A stretch of DNA of 64,000 nt from UBA11346 sp038060575 (GCA_964652775.1 CAZZAM010000005.1:124001-188000), one strand, 5' to 3'. Shown: positions 51,488-61,161, counted from the first letter of the stretch. A program made the numbers and translations. The notes: a model not told the origin generated them from the letters alone.

Positions 51488-52486
51488 TTACTTAAACCAA
51501 CTCGCCTTCAACGTCACCGCTTCTTTGCCGGCTTTGGTCGTGCCGAATTGCTTGATCAGTTGCTCCAAGGTCTGGGCAATCGACGCTGCTTCAGTGCGCT
51601 TGAGCGCCTGCGGGTCAGAGCCAAGGCCGATTTTCGCGGCCTGAGCCTTCAGCATCTCCAACGCTTCGGCTGCCCTCACTTCGCCCTGGAACGCCTTGTC
51701 GGTCTTGATCTGAGCCGCGATCTCCTCGAACGGCTTGCCCCATTCGTCACCCTTCACCAGGAGGATTATGCGATTCAGACGGCGGGCGGCTGACAGCGGA
51801 TCCTCGGTCTTGTCAGTGGTGATGCCTGCGAGTTGTTTGTCGAGATAGGCCTTCACCGATTCCAGTAATGTCTTCGCTTCGCTCTGCACCTCGACCTTGG
51901 CCTTCTCGTTGCCGGCCTTCGTGCGCAGGGCTTTGAGAACGGACACCACCGAGCGATCAGCCGACTTCAACGCGGCCGCTTCGGAAGCGCAGGCCTTGAA
52001 CGGACCGCCCTTGACCAGCGGACCAGGAGCCGCGTCCAGCAACTTGGTGATCATGGCATTCGTCACGTCGTGCGGACCGCCGTCGAAAGTGAGTTTGCCG
52101 GTATGATCGAAAACGAAGATGTGGGGGATGCCCGAGACATTGGAGCCGGGCAGGTCGCCACCCTCAATCACGGTCGGCTTGTCGGTACCTTTGCATTCCT
52201 GCCAGACCTTCAGCGTAGTGCCTGGACTCTGACAGTGGTTGGCGAGGACGATCAGTTGATCCGGATCAGCGATGGCAGCCAGCTCGCTGATGTGCGGGAT
52301 GTTGGCGCGGCATGGCGGGCAGTTGACGCCCCAGTATTCGAACACCACGACCTTGCCGGCAAGGTCAGCGTTAGCGATCTTGGGCCCGCTGACATGCTGA
52401 CCCAGATTGACCCCCTTCAGATCGACCGCCGCCTGGGCAGAAACCGTGGCGAGGACGAGGAGAGACAGCAGATAGAGAGGACGCAT
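51488..52486 (-). CDS. Exported TlpA/redoxin-like thioredoxin-fold protein
   Basis: 332 aa from the ATG at 52486 (signal peptide RPLYLLSLLVLATVSAQA). The first 170 residues are a thioredoxin-fold domain with the active pair in YWGVNCPPCRANIP (CPPC) and the cis-Pro-type SGIPHIFVFDHTGKL. The C-terminal 160 residues are helical (SAARRLNRIILLVKGDEW; AQTLEQLIKQFGTT) and unassigned. It probably handles disulfides or acts as a reductant outside the membrane. The CPPC pair resembles TlpA and ResA-like proteins. It is divergent from proS. Confidence 0.87.
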   Translation of the reverse strand: MRPLYLLSLLVLATVSAQAAVDLKGVNLGQHVSGPKIANADLAGKVVVFEYWGVNCPPCRANIPHISELAAIADPDQLIVLANHCQSPGTTLKVWQECKGTDKPTVIEGGDLPGSNVSGIPHIFVFDHTGKLTFDGGPHDVTNAMITKLLDAAPGPLVKGGPFKACASEAAALKSADRSVVSVLKALRTKAGNEKAKVEVQSEAKTLLESVKAYLDKQLAGITTDKTEDPLSAARRLNRIILLVKGDEWGKPFEEIAAQIKTDKAFQGEVRAAEALEMLKAQAAKIGLGSDPQALKRTEAASIAQTLEQLIKQFGTTKAGKEAVTLKASWFK

Positions 52487-52662
52487 GACGACTCCAGATG
52501 AACAGGTTACCACACGGACCGAGCCGGCGGATGGTAAATATCCATCATCCCAGTCAACGTACATCATGATAGATGGATCAGTCCGGAAGTCCGGACCTCT
52601 CCCTCCCCCCTCGTTGCATGCCCGGGGAAGCCGCCGATCCTGCCGCCCTTCCCGGAGTACCG

Positions 52663-54474
52663 ATGCGCGCCAGCCGAATGAATCTTGCCACCCTGCGCGA
52701 GGATCCTGCCGAAGCCGAGATCGCTTCGCACCGCCTGCTCACTCGCGCTGGCTACATCCACAAGTCCGGTGCTGGCCTGTACCTCTATCAACCGCTGCTC
52801 AAGCGCGTGATCGACAAAATCGCCCGCATCGTCGCCGAGGAGATCAGCCGGGCCGGCGGCCTCGAAGTCACCATGCCGATCATGCAGGAGGAAGCCCTGT
52901 GGCAGAAGAGTGGCCGCTGGTCGCAGTATCAGGCAAGCCGCACCATGCTGACAGTGAAGGACCGCAACGGCCAGCAGTTCGGCCTCGCGCCGACCGCCGA
53001 GGAAGTTGTCACCGATTACGCGACCGCCGTGGTCAAGAGCTACAAGCAGCTGCCGGCCTGCTTCTTCCAGCAGCACACCAAATTCCGCGATGAGATCCGT
53101 CCCCGCTTCGGCCTGATGCGGGTGAAGGAGTTCATTATGATGGACGCCTATTCATTTCACGCGTCCGATGATTGCCTGGGCAAAACCTACGAAGCGATGC
53201 GCATCGCGTACCTACGCACCTTCAACCGCATGGGCCTGACCGCGTTTGCCGTCGAGGCTGACTCCGGCGCGATCGGCGGCAGCGGCAGTCACGAATTTAT
53301 GGTCGCCGCTGACATCGGCGAAGACGCGATCATCTACAATCCGACAACCGGATACGCAGCGAACGTCGAGCGTGCAGCGGGCGTGATACCCAAAGCACCA
53401 ACGTGGACTGCGCCAGCAACTGCGACCTCGGTTTTGACGCCACAAGCGGGATCGATCGCCGACGTCATGGCATTCCTCAACGCGAATGGATTCACTGGAG
53501 TTCAGGCTGCGCACGGACTCAAGTGCGTGCTCTTCGTCGTGACTGTCGCTACCAATAAGGGCGAACGTCAGATCAAAACCGCCGCATTTGTCCGCGGTGA
53601 TCGCGACGTCAACGAAGTGAAGCTCGGCAATGCGGTGGCCCGTGGTGCGCGCGGATCGCAGCTCGACCTGCGGCCCATGCATCCAGACGAAGTCCGCGCC
53701 GCAACCGGTGCCGAACCCGGCTTCGCTGGACCCGGCGAAGGCCTGACCGTCGATTTCTGTTTCATCGATCCGTCGCTGAAAGATGTCGGACCGCTGGTTG
53801 CCGGTGCCAACAAAACCGATCATCACCTCGTCGGACTCGTCATCGAGCGCGATGTCGATGCCAAGAAGTTCCGGTGGGAAGACATTGTTCGCATTAAGGC
53901 CGGTGATCTCGACCCTGCTGGCGGTCTGCTGGCTGAACGGCGCGGCATCGAAGTCGGCCATATCTTCAAACTCGGCACCAAGTACTCGACTGCGATGAAG
54001 GCCGAATTCCTTGGTCCCGATCAGAAGTTGCATCCATTCATCATGGGCTGCTACGGTATCGGAACGTCGCGCGTCGCCGCTGCGGCAGTCGAACAGCACA
54101 ACGATGCCGACGGCATCCGTTGGCCAATGTCAATCGCCCCCTATCAGGTGGTGATCGTTTCGGCTGGAAAACCTGGCGATACTGCGATTGATCAGGCGGC
54201 CGAACAACTCTACAACGAATTGCTCTCCGCTGGCGTCGAAGTCGTGATCGACGACCGCGACACCAAGCCGGGTGTGAAATTTAAAGACTGGGATCTCGTC
54301 GGCATTCCCCTGCGCGTCGTCGCCGGTCGCGGCATCGCCGAAGGCAAGTTCGAGTTCAAAGTTCGCGGCGGTGAAGCCAAGGACATCGCGATTGCGGACG
54401 CAGCCACACATGTAGTAAGCGAAATACGCAAGCACCTGGCCGCGCTGAACGCCGCCGCTGACGCGGTGAAGTAA
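52663..54474 (+). CDS. proS: Prolyl-tRNA synthetase
   Basis: 603 aa from the ATG at 52663 (GGAG 5 bp upstream; the frame runs 90 bp farther). A class II synthetase with motif 2 KFRDEIRPRFGLMRVKEFIMMDAYSF, motif 3 in GCYGIGTSRVAAAAVEQHND, and N-terminal SHRLLTRAGYIHKSGAGLYLY. The insertion (INS) editing-like domain lies about 220-400 (TAAFVRGDRDVNEVKLGNA). It is the bacterial INS-containing form, slightly longer than 570 aa. It is followed by a PfkB kinase gene at 2 bp, in one direction. Confidence 0.95.
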   Translation: MRASRMNLATLREDPAEAEIASHRLLTRAGYIHKSGAGLYLYQPLLKRVIDKIARIVAEEISRAGGLEVTMPIMQEEALWQKSGRWSQYQASRTMLTVKDRNGQQFGLAPTAEEVVTDYATAVVKSYKQLPACFFQQHTKFRDEIRPRFGLMRVKEFIMMDAYSFHASDDCLGKTYEAMRIAYLRTFNRMGLTAFAVEADSGAIGGSGSHEFMVAADIGEDAIIYNPTTGYAANVERAAGVIPKAPTWTAPATATSVLTPQAGSIADVMAFLNANGFTGVQAAHGLKCVLFVVTVATNKGERQIKTAAFVRGDRDVNEVKLGNAVARGARGSQLDLRPMHPDEVRAATGAEPGFAGPGEGLTVDFCFIDPSLKDVGPLVAGANKTDHHLVGLVIERDVDAKKFRWEDIVRIKAGDLDPAGGLLAERRGIEVGHIFKLGTKYSTAMKAEFLGPDQKLHPFIMGCYGIGTSRVAAAAVEQHNDADGIRWPMSIAPYQVVIVSAGKPGDTAIDQAAEQLYNELLSAGVEVVIDDRDTKPGVKFKDWDLVGIPLRVVAGRGIAEGKFEFKVRGGEAKDIAIADAATHVVSEIRKHLAALNAAADAVK

Positions 54475-54476
54475 AC

Positions 54477-55403
54477 TTGAACAAGCCGCTCCTCGTTCTC
54501 GGCTCGATCAATGCCGATCTCTACGTCGAAGTTGATCGCCTACCCCAACCTGGCGAAACCATCCAGGGTGGTGGCTGCGCCGTTCGCCCTGGCGGCAAAG
54601 GCGGCAATCAAGCTGCCGCAGCAGCCAAGCTTGGTTATCCGACCTGGTTCGCCGGGCATCTCGGCAATGACGACTTCGCAGTTCCGATGCGCGCTGCTAT
54701 CCGCACAGCTGGTGCCGACGATCGCTTGCTGACCCAGGTTGCCGCACCGACTGGGCAGGCGTTCATTCTGCTCCAACGCGGCGGCGAGAACTCAATCATC
54801 GTCGCTGCCGGAGCCAACCTGGTGTGGAACGGACTCGACGCACCAATCATCGATGCTATTCCGAAATCTGGCGCCGTGCTGCTGCAACGCGAAACACCGA
54901 CAGATATCGTTCTTGCTGCGGCACGCGCCGGACGCTCGGCCGGGATTCCGGTGATCCTCGATGCCGGTGGATCAAACGACACGCTCGATCCACGCGTGCT
55001 GCCGTTCTTGTCGGTGTTCAGTCCGAACGAACACGAACTCGCACATATCACCGGCCTGCCTACGACCAACGAAGTCGAAGTCCTGCGCGCAGCGCGATCA
55101 CTCCAGTCCCAGGGTGTTGGTACGGTGTTGGTAAAACTCGGTGCGCGCGGTTGTTTGCTGGTCCCACGTCAGGGCGAGCCAACCCATCAAGCATCCTTCC
55201 CAGTTACCGTGGTCGATACGACGGGCGCCGGTGATTGTTTTACAGCGGCGTACACTGTAGCCATGTTAGAGAGTCGGGCTGAAGTCGACCGCCTGCGCTT
55301 CGCCTGCGCTGCCGCCGCCATCTGCGTATCGCGACTTGGTGCCATGCCGTCGCTACCGAACCGCTCCGAAGTCGATAGCTTCCTCGCCAAGCATTCATCA
55401 TGA
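54477..55403 (+). CDS. Ribokinase-like PfkB kinase
   Basis: 308 aa from a TTG start (54477), 2 bp after the proS stop. PfkB carbohydrate kinase with GSINADLYVEVDRLPQPGET, RPGGKGGNQAAAAAKLG and the anion-hole motif DTTGAGDCFTAAYTVAM. These are the ribokinase signatures. It would phosphorylate ribose or a similar sugar or nucleoside with ATP in the cytoplasm. The stop overlaps the purU start (ATGA). No ribose transporter is present, so the substrate is not fixed. Confidence 0.9.
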   Translation: MNKPLLVLGSINADLYVEVDRLPQPGETIQGGGCAVRPGGKGGNQAAAAAKLGYPTWFAGHLGNDDFAVPMRAAIRTAGADDRLLTQVAAPTGQAFILLQRGGENSIIVAAGANLVWNGLDAPIIDAIPKSGAVLLQRETPTDIVLAAARAGRSAGIPVILDAGGSNDTLDPRVLPFLSVFSPNEHELAHITGLPTTNEVEVLRAARSLQSQGVGTVLVKLGARGCLLVPRQGEPTHQASFPVTVVDTTGAGDCFTAAYTVAMLESRAEVDRLRFACAAAAICVSRLGAMPSLPNRSEVDSFLAKHSS

Positions 55404-56236
55404 GCACCGCGACCCTACGTGTTTCATGTCCTGATCGCACCGGACTGGTTGCGGCGCTGTCCGATTTCGTCTTCCGCCAAGGCGGCAACATCATCGATCT
55501 CGATCAGCATTCGGATGCCGACTCGGGCACGTTCTTCATGCGGCTGGTGTTCGACACCACGCACTTCACCTTGGATCGACCAGGCATTGAAGCCGCTATC
55601 GCTGAACTCGCGCGCACGCACGAACTGACCTGCCAGCTCACCTTCGGCGATCATCGCCCACGCATCGCAGTCTTTTGCACCAAGGTGCCGCACTGCCTCT
55701 ACGATCTCCTGCTCGCCAATCGGCTGGGCGATCTGTCGGGCGACATCGCGGTGGTCGTGTCCAACCATAGCGAGCTCGAACCAGTTGCGGCACACTTTCA
55801 GGTTCCATTTGTCTGCATCGCTGGTGACGCTGCCGAGCGTGAACATGAATCACTGCTCGCCCGCGAACGCATTGGGCTCGTCGTCCTTGCCCGCTACATG
55901 CAGATCCTCTCGCCGGCATTTGTCACTCGGCGCCGTGGACAGATCATCAACATCCACCACTCATTCCTGCCCGCCTTCGTCGGTGCCAGGCCGTACCACC
56001 AGGCCAAGGAACGCGGCGTGAAACTGATCGGCGCGACCGCCCACTACGTCACCGAGGAACTCGATCAGGGTCCGATCATCGAGCAGGCCGTCGCCCATGT
56101 GTCGCACCGCGACGCCGTCGAGGACATGATCCGCAAGGGCCGCGAGCTAGAACGCCAGACGCTGACCCGCGCCGTGCGGCTGCATCTTGAACATCGCGTG
56201 TTGATCAACGGCAATCGCACCGTCGTATTCGCCTAA
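55400..56236 (+). CDS. purU: Formyltetrahydrofolate deformylase
   Basis: 278 aa. It hydrolyses 10-formyl-tetrahydrofolate to formate and tetrahydrofolate. The N-terminal ACT domain (about 1-80; LRVSCPDRTGLVAALSDFVF) is followed by the formyltransferase-type domain with INIHHSFLPAFVGARPYHQA (catalytic Asn/His/Asp region, N of INIHHS) and IGATAHYVTEELDQGPIIEQ. Length and order match PurU. It is coupled to the preceding kinase gene by ATGA. Confidence 0.95.
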   Translation: MSTATLRVSCPDRTGLVAALSDFVFRQGGNIIDLDQHSDADSGTFFMRLVFDTTHFTLDRPGIEAAIAELARTHELTCQLTFGDHRPRIAVFCTKVPHCLYDLLLANRLGDLSGDIAVVVSNHSELEPVAAHFQVPFVCIAGDAAEREHESLLARERIGLVVLARYMQILSPAFVTRRRGQIINIHHSFLPAFVGARPYHQAKERGVKLIGATAHYVTEELDQGPIIEQAVAHVSHRDAVEDMIRKGRELERQTLTRAVRLHLEHRVLINGNRTVVFA

Positions 56237-56240
56237 TCCT

Positions 56241-56951
56241 ATGCCTCCTGACACAACACCTGCGCAGCCACTCATCAACGTCCGCGATCTGCGGGTTGCA
56301 TTCGGCAGCGCTGACCAGCGCCTTCCCATCATCGACATCCCTACGTGGTCGATGTCCACTGGTGCGCTGGTCGTCATCGAGGGGCCATCTGGCTGCGGCA
56401 AGTCAACGTTCCTCAATGTACTTGGTGGCTTGCTGGCCTGCGACAGCGGGAATGTCCGCGTGTGCGGCGCGGATCTCGCCAGTCTGGATGAAGCCGGCCG
56501 TGATCGCTGGCGGGCTGATCATGTCGGCGTCATTTTCCAAGGACTCAATCTGCTGCAGGGTTTCAGTGCGCTCGACAACGTGCTGCTGGGAGCAACGTTT
56601 TCGCGCACGACGGTCACTGCGGCCGATGCGCGCGCACTCCTCAGCGAAGTCGGACTCGCTCATCGCCTGTATCATCGCCCATCCGAATTGTCACTTGGTG
56701 AACAACAGCGCGTGGCCATCGCCCGCGCACTCATCAAACGTCCGCAACTGATCCTCGCTGACGAACCAACCGGATCGCTGGATCCGAAGAACGCAGCCGA
56801 CATCACCGCACTGCTACGCCGGGTCTGCACCGATCACGGCTGTTCGCTGATCATGGTCTGCCACCAGCCTGAAATCGCAGCTGGATTCCCCGCCCGCGTC
56901 GACTTCACGACGCTGAATCGCGCTACGGCTCAGCTTGGTGTTGCACCATGA
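56241..56951 (+). CDS. ABC transporter ATP-binding protein (LolD/MacB type; zrg-like locus)
   Basis: 236 aa. Walker A GPSGCGKST (about 48-56), signature LSLGEQQRVAIARAL (about 150-164), Walker B LILADEPTGSLD (about 171-182) and His switch MVCHQPE. The wording is that of the LolD/FtsE/MacB group that drives mechanical or efflux work. It overlaps the FtsX-type permease gene as ATGA. Together with the DUF3299 gene further on, the locus resembles the Vibrio zinc-uptake genes zrgB-D; the role in zinc is inferred. Confidence 0.92.
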   Translation: MPPDTTPAQPLINVRDLRVAFGSADQRLPIIDIPTWSMSTGALVVIEGPSGCGKSTFLNVLGGLLACDSGNVRVCGADLASLDEAGRDRWRADHVGVIFQGLNLLQGFSALDNVLLGATFSRTTVTAADARALLSEVGLAHRLYHRPSELSLGEQQRVAIARALIKRPQLILADEPTGSLDPKNAADITALLRRVCTDHGCSLIMVCHQPEIAAGFPARVDFTTLNRATAQLGVAP

Positions 56952-58198
56952 ATATGCTGCATCTCGTTCTTGGCAGTCTACGTCAGCATCTCGGCTCTTC
57001 ACTATTGGCCGCTGCCAGCATCGCCGTGGGCGTGGCGCTGTTGTTGGCAGTCACCTCACTGCGCGAACAAGCACATACCCAATTCACCCAGGTCGGACTC
57101 GGCGTCGATGCGGTGCTTGGACCGAAGGGATCACCACTCCAGATCACGCTCAATGCCCTCTATCATCTCGAAGAGATGCCGGGCACGGTGCCTTGGTCTT
57201 CCTACCAGGAGATCCGTAAACATCCGGTCGTCGCCGATGGATTCGTCTTCGTGACCGGACACTCCTATGCTGGGTTTCGGGTCAACGCCGTCGAGCAACG
57301 CTTCCTGAACGAGTTTGAATACCTGCCCGGCAGACGCTTTTCGACCGCGACCGCTGATGGCGGATCAGGGCGGATGTTCACTGACGAACACGAGGCCGTC
57401 GCCGGCGCTGATGTCGCCCGCGCACTTGGGCTGCAACTTGGCCACAGCTTCAGTCCGGTATGTGGGGTGAAAGAAGAAGGTGGCCATCACCACGACGAAC
57501 ACGTAAAATTCGTCGGCATACTGGCCCCAACCGGAACACCGCACGATCGCGCGATCTACATGCCGCTCGAGGATTTCTACACACTTGGTGGCCACGGCGA
57601 GGCCGTCGCCGACATGGCAAAGCACACGGAGCATCGCGTGATCAGCGGTGCGTATCTCAAGCTCGCCCGCATCCGTGGCAACGCATTCCATCCCGGTGTT
57701 CAGCAACTGCAGTACGAGATCAACCAGTCCACGACCACCCAATTCATCCTGCCGGCGGAAGTGATGCCGCGACTGTTCGCGATCATCGGCTGGGTCGATC
57801 GGGTGTTGCTCGCAGTCGGCGGTTTGGTCGCAGCCCTGGCAGCAGCGTTTCTTGGTTTCGCTTTGCTGGCAACGCTGCGCGAACGTCGGCGCGACTTGGC
57901 GCTGTTGCGGGCACTCGGTGCACGACGACAGACGATCTTCACTCTCGTATTGAGTCAGGCACTCGTCATCAGTCTCGCTGGTGCCGTTGCCGGGTGGGTC
58001 GGAGGACACGCACTGACCTGGGTTGGCTGCCATTACGTTCACGCTGAAACCGGCATGCGCTTTTCGCCATGGTTCTACTCGTCAGCGGATTTCTGGCTGC
58101 TGCCGACCACCATCCTACTCGGCTTGCTTGCTGGGCTTATCCCAGCGATTCAGGCCTATCGACTCGGCTTGCTGACGACGCTGAAGCCACAATCCTGA
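56948..58198 (+). CDS. FtsX/MacB-type permease with His-rich loop
   Basis: 416 aa. One N-terminal helix (LLAAASIAVGVALLLAV), a large extracytoplasmic domain and three C-terminal helices (LLAVGGLVAALAAAFLG; ALVISLAGAVAGWVGGH; LLPTTILLGLLAGLIP) give the MacB/FtsX topology. The DUF/FtsX cytoplasmic loop ERRRDLALLRALGARRQTIF is present. Near residue 178 the periplasmic domain contains GGHHHDEH, a metal-binding-type loop. It is coupled to the ATPase gene. The metal-loop and the following DUF3299 gene suggest zinc handling. Confidence 0.9.
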   Translation: MNMLHLVLGSLRQHLGSSLLAAASIAVGVALLLAVTSLREQAHTQFTQVGLGVDAVLGPKGSPLQITLNALYHLEEMPGTVPWSSYQEIRKHPVVADGFVFVTGHSYAGFRVNAVEQRFLNEFEYLPGRRFSTATADGGSGRMFTDEHEAVAGADVARALGLQLGHSFSPVCGVKEEGGHHHDEHVKFVGILAPTGTPHDRAIYMPLEDFYTLGGHGEAVADMAKHTEHRVISGAYLKLARIRGNAFHPGVQQLQYEINQSTTTQFILPAEVMPRLFAIIGWVDRVLLAVGGLVAALAAAFLGFALLATLRERRRDLALLRALGARRQTIFTLVLSQALVISLAGAVAGWVGGHALTWVGCHYVHAETGMRFSPWFYSSADFWLLPTTILLGLLAGLIPAIQAYRLGLLTTLKPQS

Positions 58199-58206
58199 TC
58201 GCTCAC

Positions 58207-59313
58207 ATGGAGTCGCCAACATTGTGCCGTTTCGGACTGCGCTATCCACGGTTGTTCTGGATCGGCCTACCCATACTAGCCGCGCTGTGCATCGGCAATT
58301 ACTGGGAGTATCATCATCGCTCTGCTCAACCGCGTACCACGCCCGACGTAGCCGTACGCACGGAAGATGGCAAAGGCGGTCACGCAAACATCGGCATCAG
58401 TGAAGGCACCGCTGACGCACAAGCACTGACCTTCGCGTTGCTCGGATCGTGGAATTACCAGACCATCAATGGTCCGCCGTGCCCACCAGAGGTGCAGTCC
58501 CACCACGGACAGCAGCGCATGGTCACCGGATTCATGTATCCACTTGCTCAGGCAGACACACTCAAGGTGTTCTGCTTGCTGCGCACCACGCAAACGTGCT
58601 GCTTCGGTCCGCGTCCGCAGTTCAACCAGTATCTCTTCGTCGAGACTCGCGATCCAGTTCCCTTTGAACGTCAGCGACCAGTGCAAGTCGTTGGCACGTT
58701 TCAGGTCGATCCACAGCCCATGCAGGGATACATCTATCGTTTGGAGAACGCGACGGTGACGATTGCTCCAGGCGCTGAAGACGCAGCGCCGGATCCTGCG
58801 ACTATCGCCCAGGACGAGCAGCGCACCCTGTGGGACTGGTCGCTGATGGAACAGCTACGCAATCAAGATCGCAGCACGCTGAAGATCTCGCCTGCATTAC
58901 TGGCGCTGCAAGGACAGGGCGTCGTGGTCCAAGGCTTCGTTCACAACGCTGATCCCGGCCCGCCAGCTCAATATCTCATTGGTTTCCATCCACCACCTGG
59001 ACGCCCAGATGGCAAACCTCCGACCCTGTTCGATGCCCTGACCGTGCAACCGACCAACGAATCCAAGTCACCGCCAGCGTGGCAAGATCGCCCAGTCTGG
59101 CGCGGCAAACTGCACATCGTCACTGAGCCGGATAAGTGGGACGCGTTCGGACTTATCATGCTTGAAGACGCCAGCGTCTGCAGCGCACCACAGAGAATCG
59201 GCAATGGCCCGATCCTGCCCAACATGGCACTGATCCTGCTGCTGGCCTGCTTCCTGATGGTCACCGTTTCTTGCGCTAGAACCAAACCGGAACCCGTCAC
59301 GGAGCCAGCGTGA
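58207..59313 (+). CDS. DUF3299 protein of a zrg-like locus
   Basis: 368 aa from the ATG at 58207. N-terminal helix LFWIGLPILAALCIGNYWEY anchors it, and a second hydrophobic segment MALILLLACFLMVTVSC is near the C-terminus. The DUF3299 domain, about 85-190, reads VTGFMYPLAQADTLKVFCLL, then TCCFGPRPQFNQYLFVE and VGTFQVDP. This family (ZrgD in the Vibrio zrg locus) accompanies ABC ATPase and FtsX-type permeases. Its conserved Cys-Cys segment TCCFG is present. It is membrane-bound and probably binds or hands over a metal. The stop overlaps the next gene as GTGA. Confidence 0.82.
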   Translation: MESPTLCRFGLRYPRLFWIGLPILAALCIGNYWEYHHRSAQPRTTPDVAVRTEDGKGGHANIGISEGTADAQALTFALLGSWNYQTINGPPCPPEVQSHHGQQRMVTGFMYPLAQADTLKVFCLLRTTQTCCFGPRPQFNQYLFVETRDPVPFERQRPVQVVGTFQVDPQPMQGYIYRLENATVTIAPGAEDAAPDPATIAQDEQRTLWDWSLMEQLRNQDRSTLKISPALLALQGQGVVVQGFVHNADPGPPAQYLIGFHPPPGRPDGKPPTLFDALTVQPTNESKSPPAWQDRPVWRGKLHIVTEPDKWDAFGLIMLEDASVCSAPQRIGNGPILPNMALILLLACFLMVTVSCARTKPEPVTEPA

Positions 59314-60284
59314 AGCACTCTGTCTGCTGGCTCGTGGTGTGCATCGCGTTCTGCGCCCCATTCAGCGTGGCCACTGAGACACCGGCGGCCACTACTGATC
59401 CGGTCCTTGTCATGGTCAACGGCGAGGCGATCCGCGAAAGCTTGCTCAGCAGCGGGATCCCCAAGGACATGTTTGGCGGCAGTCGTAATCTCGCACGAAC
59501 AAATCGGCTGCGCCGACTCATCGATCAGGTCTCGCTACGACAAATGCTCTCGACGCGTGGGGTCATCGTTGATCCAAAAGACATCGAGAAAGCCTACACT
59601 GAGCTCATCAAGGCGCCGCCAGACTTCGATAGTTGCCCAGGATGTTCGCAGTCGTACAGCTCCTTTGAGGACTATCTGCAACGCAGTTTCCTGACCTACG
59701 ACGATGTCCGTGCTGATCTCGCATCCAATATGGCGATCGATAAACTCATTGAATCGAATTGGGAACGTGCCCACCCTGGTCCGACTGGAAAAACAGCACT
59801 GATTGATGCCGAGCGCGCTGCTTTCTCGGCCAAGTACCGCCGCTTCTGGCGCATCGCAATTCCCATCGCCTTCGATGAAATTCGCGATGACCCGAAGCGA
59901 CGCGGGCCAGGATGGGCCAAAGCGGTGGCGGTTTGCGAACGGTTGCGCAAGGGGGACGACTTCGCCGTTGTCGCGAAGGACATCAACGGCGACGCCTATG
60001 AAGGTAAGAATGGCGGATACGCCGGAATATTTCCGATCGAATGCGCTAGCTCGTTTGGTCTCGATCAAACCCTCCTCAATGCCCTGCCCGCCAATACCGC
60101 CAGCGAACCGCGTCCTGGCTACATGGGCTATCAAATCGTCAAATGGCAACCGATTACCGACGACGACATTCTGGAATTTGCTCAGAAACAATTTGCTGAA
60201 AAGAACCGCGCTGAATTATTCGAATCCATTGCCAAGCAACGCAAGTTGGAATGGACCAACGGCAAGGCGCTGGTTCCAAAATAA
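59310..60284 (+). CDS. SurA/PpiC-like exported protein
   Basis: 324 aa from a GTG at 59310 (GTGA overlap). The signal peptide is KHSVCWLVVCIAFCAPFSVA. A SurA_N-like helical half follows (VLVMVNGEAIRESLLSSGI; EDYLQRSFLTYDDVRADLA), then a rotamase-like segment (RLRKGDDFAVVAKDINGDAY; GGYAGIFPIE). Overall it looks like a periplasmic chaperone or isomerase. As the last gene of the ABC/DUF3299 operon it may fold or stabilise the transporter's extracytoplasmic partners; that is inference. A repeat element begins 26 bp after its stop. Confidence 0.82.
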   Translation: MKHSVCWLVVCIAFCAPFSVATETPAATTDPVLVMVNGEAIRESLLSSGIPKDMFGGSRNLARTNRLRRLIDQVSLRQMLSTRGVIVDPKDIEKAYTELIKAPPDFDSCPGCSQSYSSFEDYLQRSFLTYDDVRADLASNMAIDKLIESNWERAHPGPTGKTALIDAERAAFSAKYRRFWRIAIPIAFDEIRDDPKRRGPGWAKAVAVCERLRKGDDFAVVAKDINGDAYEGKNGGYAGIFPIECASSFGLDQTLLNALPANTASEPRPGYMGYQIVKWQPITDDDILEFAQKQFAEKNRAELFESIAKQRKLEWTNGKALVPK

Positions 60285-60310
60285 TCCTCAAGCTGGCGTT
60301 TGAAAAACTC

Positions 60311-60455
60311 CAAGGCGACCGCTGAGGCGCTGAGGCCGCGGAGATCGCAGAGGAGAGCAGTATTCGGTCGTCACCCAACGAGTGATCGGCAGCGAAAACA
60401 ACAACATCTCCCAACCCCAATTCTCTGCGACCTCTGCGCCTCAGCAGTTGCCTTG
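60311..60455. repeat. Inverted-repeat element, GCAGAGG family
   Basis: The left arm is CAAGGCGACCGCTGAGGCGC, the right arm ends CCTCAGCAGTTGCCTTG, with the flanks GCGTTTGAAAAACTC before and GATCGCGTTGTTTAG after. The internal hairpin GTCACCC-AACGA-GTGA is weaker. It starts 26 bp after the SurA-like gene and ends 73 bp before the LysE gene. Confidence 0.88.
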
Positions 60456-60528
60456 GATCGCGTTGTTTAGGGTAATCACAGCACACCTGCCCTGGCGTAT
60501 TTCCAACTTGAGTAATGCTACAACCGAG

Positions 60529-61161
60529 ATGCTTGCTGATCTATCGTGGGGCTCCTTTCTGACTGTGACCACCCTGCATCTCGTGGCGGTAGCGACACCG
60601 GGTCCTGATTTCATCCTTGTCACCCAACGCAGCCTACGTCACGGTCGCCGCGCTGGTTTGCTGTGCAGCGCTGGCATCGCCACTGGCATACCGTTTCACG
60701 TCGCCTACTGCGTTCTCGGACTCACCGTCGTACTCGCACAATCACCGGTGGCATTCACCGTGTTTCAGCTTGTCGCTGCCTGCTACCTCGTGTTCATGGG
60801 CGCATGCGCACTCAGATCGACGGGGACAACGGTAGCGGAACCACCTACCGACGGTGAAGGACCGATCAAATCGACCTCGTTCCTCATTGGCCTAGTGACC
60901 AATGTCCTCAACCCAAAGGCGGCCTTGTTCTTCCTGGCGTTGTTCTCGGCCCTGGGACCGACAACATCGATAGAAACGCTTGTCGTCTTGGGACTGTGGA
61001 TGGCAGTTCTCACGCTCATGTGGTTTACTTCGCTGACGTTGTTGCTCACAACCGAACGTGCGCGGGCAGCGTTCCTCAAACGATCGCAACTCATCGACCG
61101 TGCAGCCGGCGTTATTTTTATTCTATTCGGATTTGGACTGCTGCTGACTCGACTACATTAG
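60529..61161 (+). CDS. LysE-family exporter
   Basis: 210 aa from the ATG at 60529 (MLADLSWGSFL); the longer frame upstream runs into the repeat. Six hydrophobic segments in the LysE/RhtB pattern: LHLVAVATPGPDFILVTQR (family signature), AGIATGIPFHVAYCVLGLTV, FQLVAACYLVFMGACAL, VTNVLNPKAALFFLALFSAL. It exports an amino acid or similar metabolite across the inner membrane. No regulator is adjacent. It is flanked by two repeat elements. Confidence 0.9.
   Translation: MLADLSWGSFLTVTTLHLVAVATPGPDFILVTQRSLRHGRRAGLLCSAGIATGIPFHVAYCVLGLTVVLAQSPVAFTVFQLVAACYLVFMGACALRSTGTTVAEPPTDGEGPIKSTSFLIGLVTNVLNPKAALFFLALFSALGPTTSIETLVVLGLWMAVLTLMWFTSLTLLLTTERARAAFLKRSQLIDRAAGVIFILFGFGLLLTRLH

Noticed and set aside
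53212..54099. 295-codon minus-strand frame opposite proS
   Set aside because: Shadow of the synthetase; no recognisable domain.
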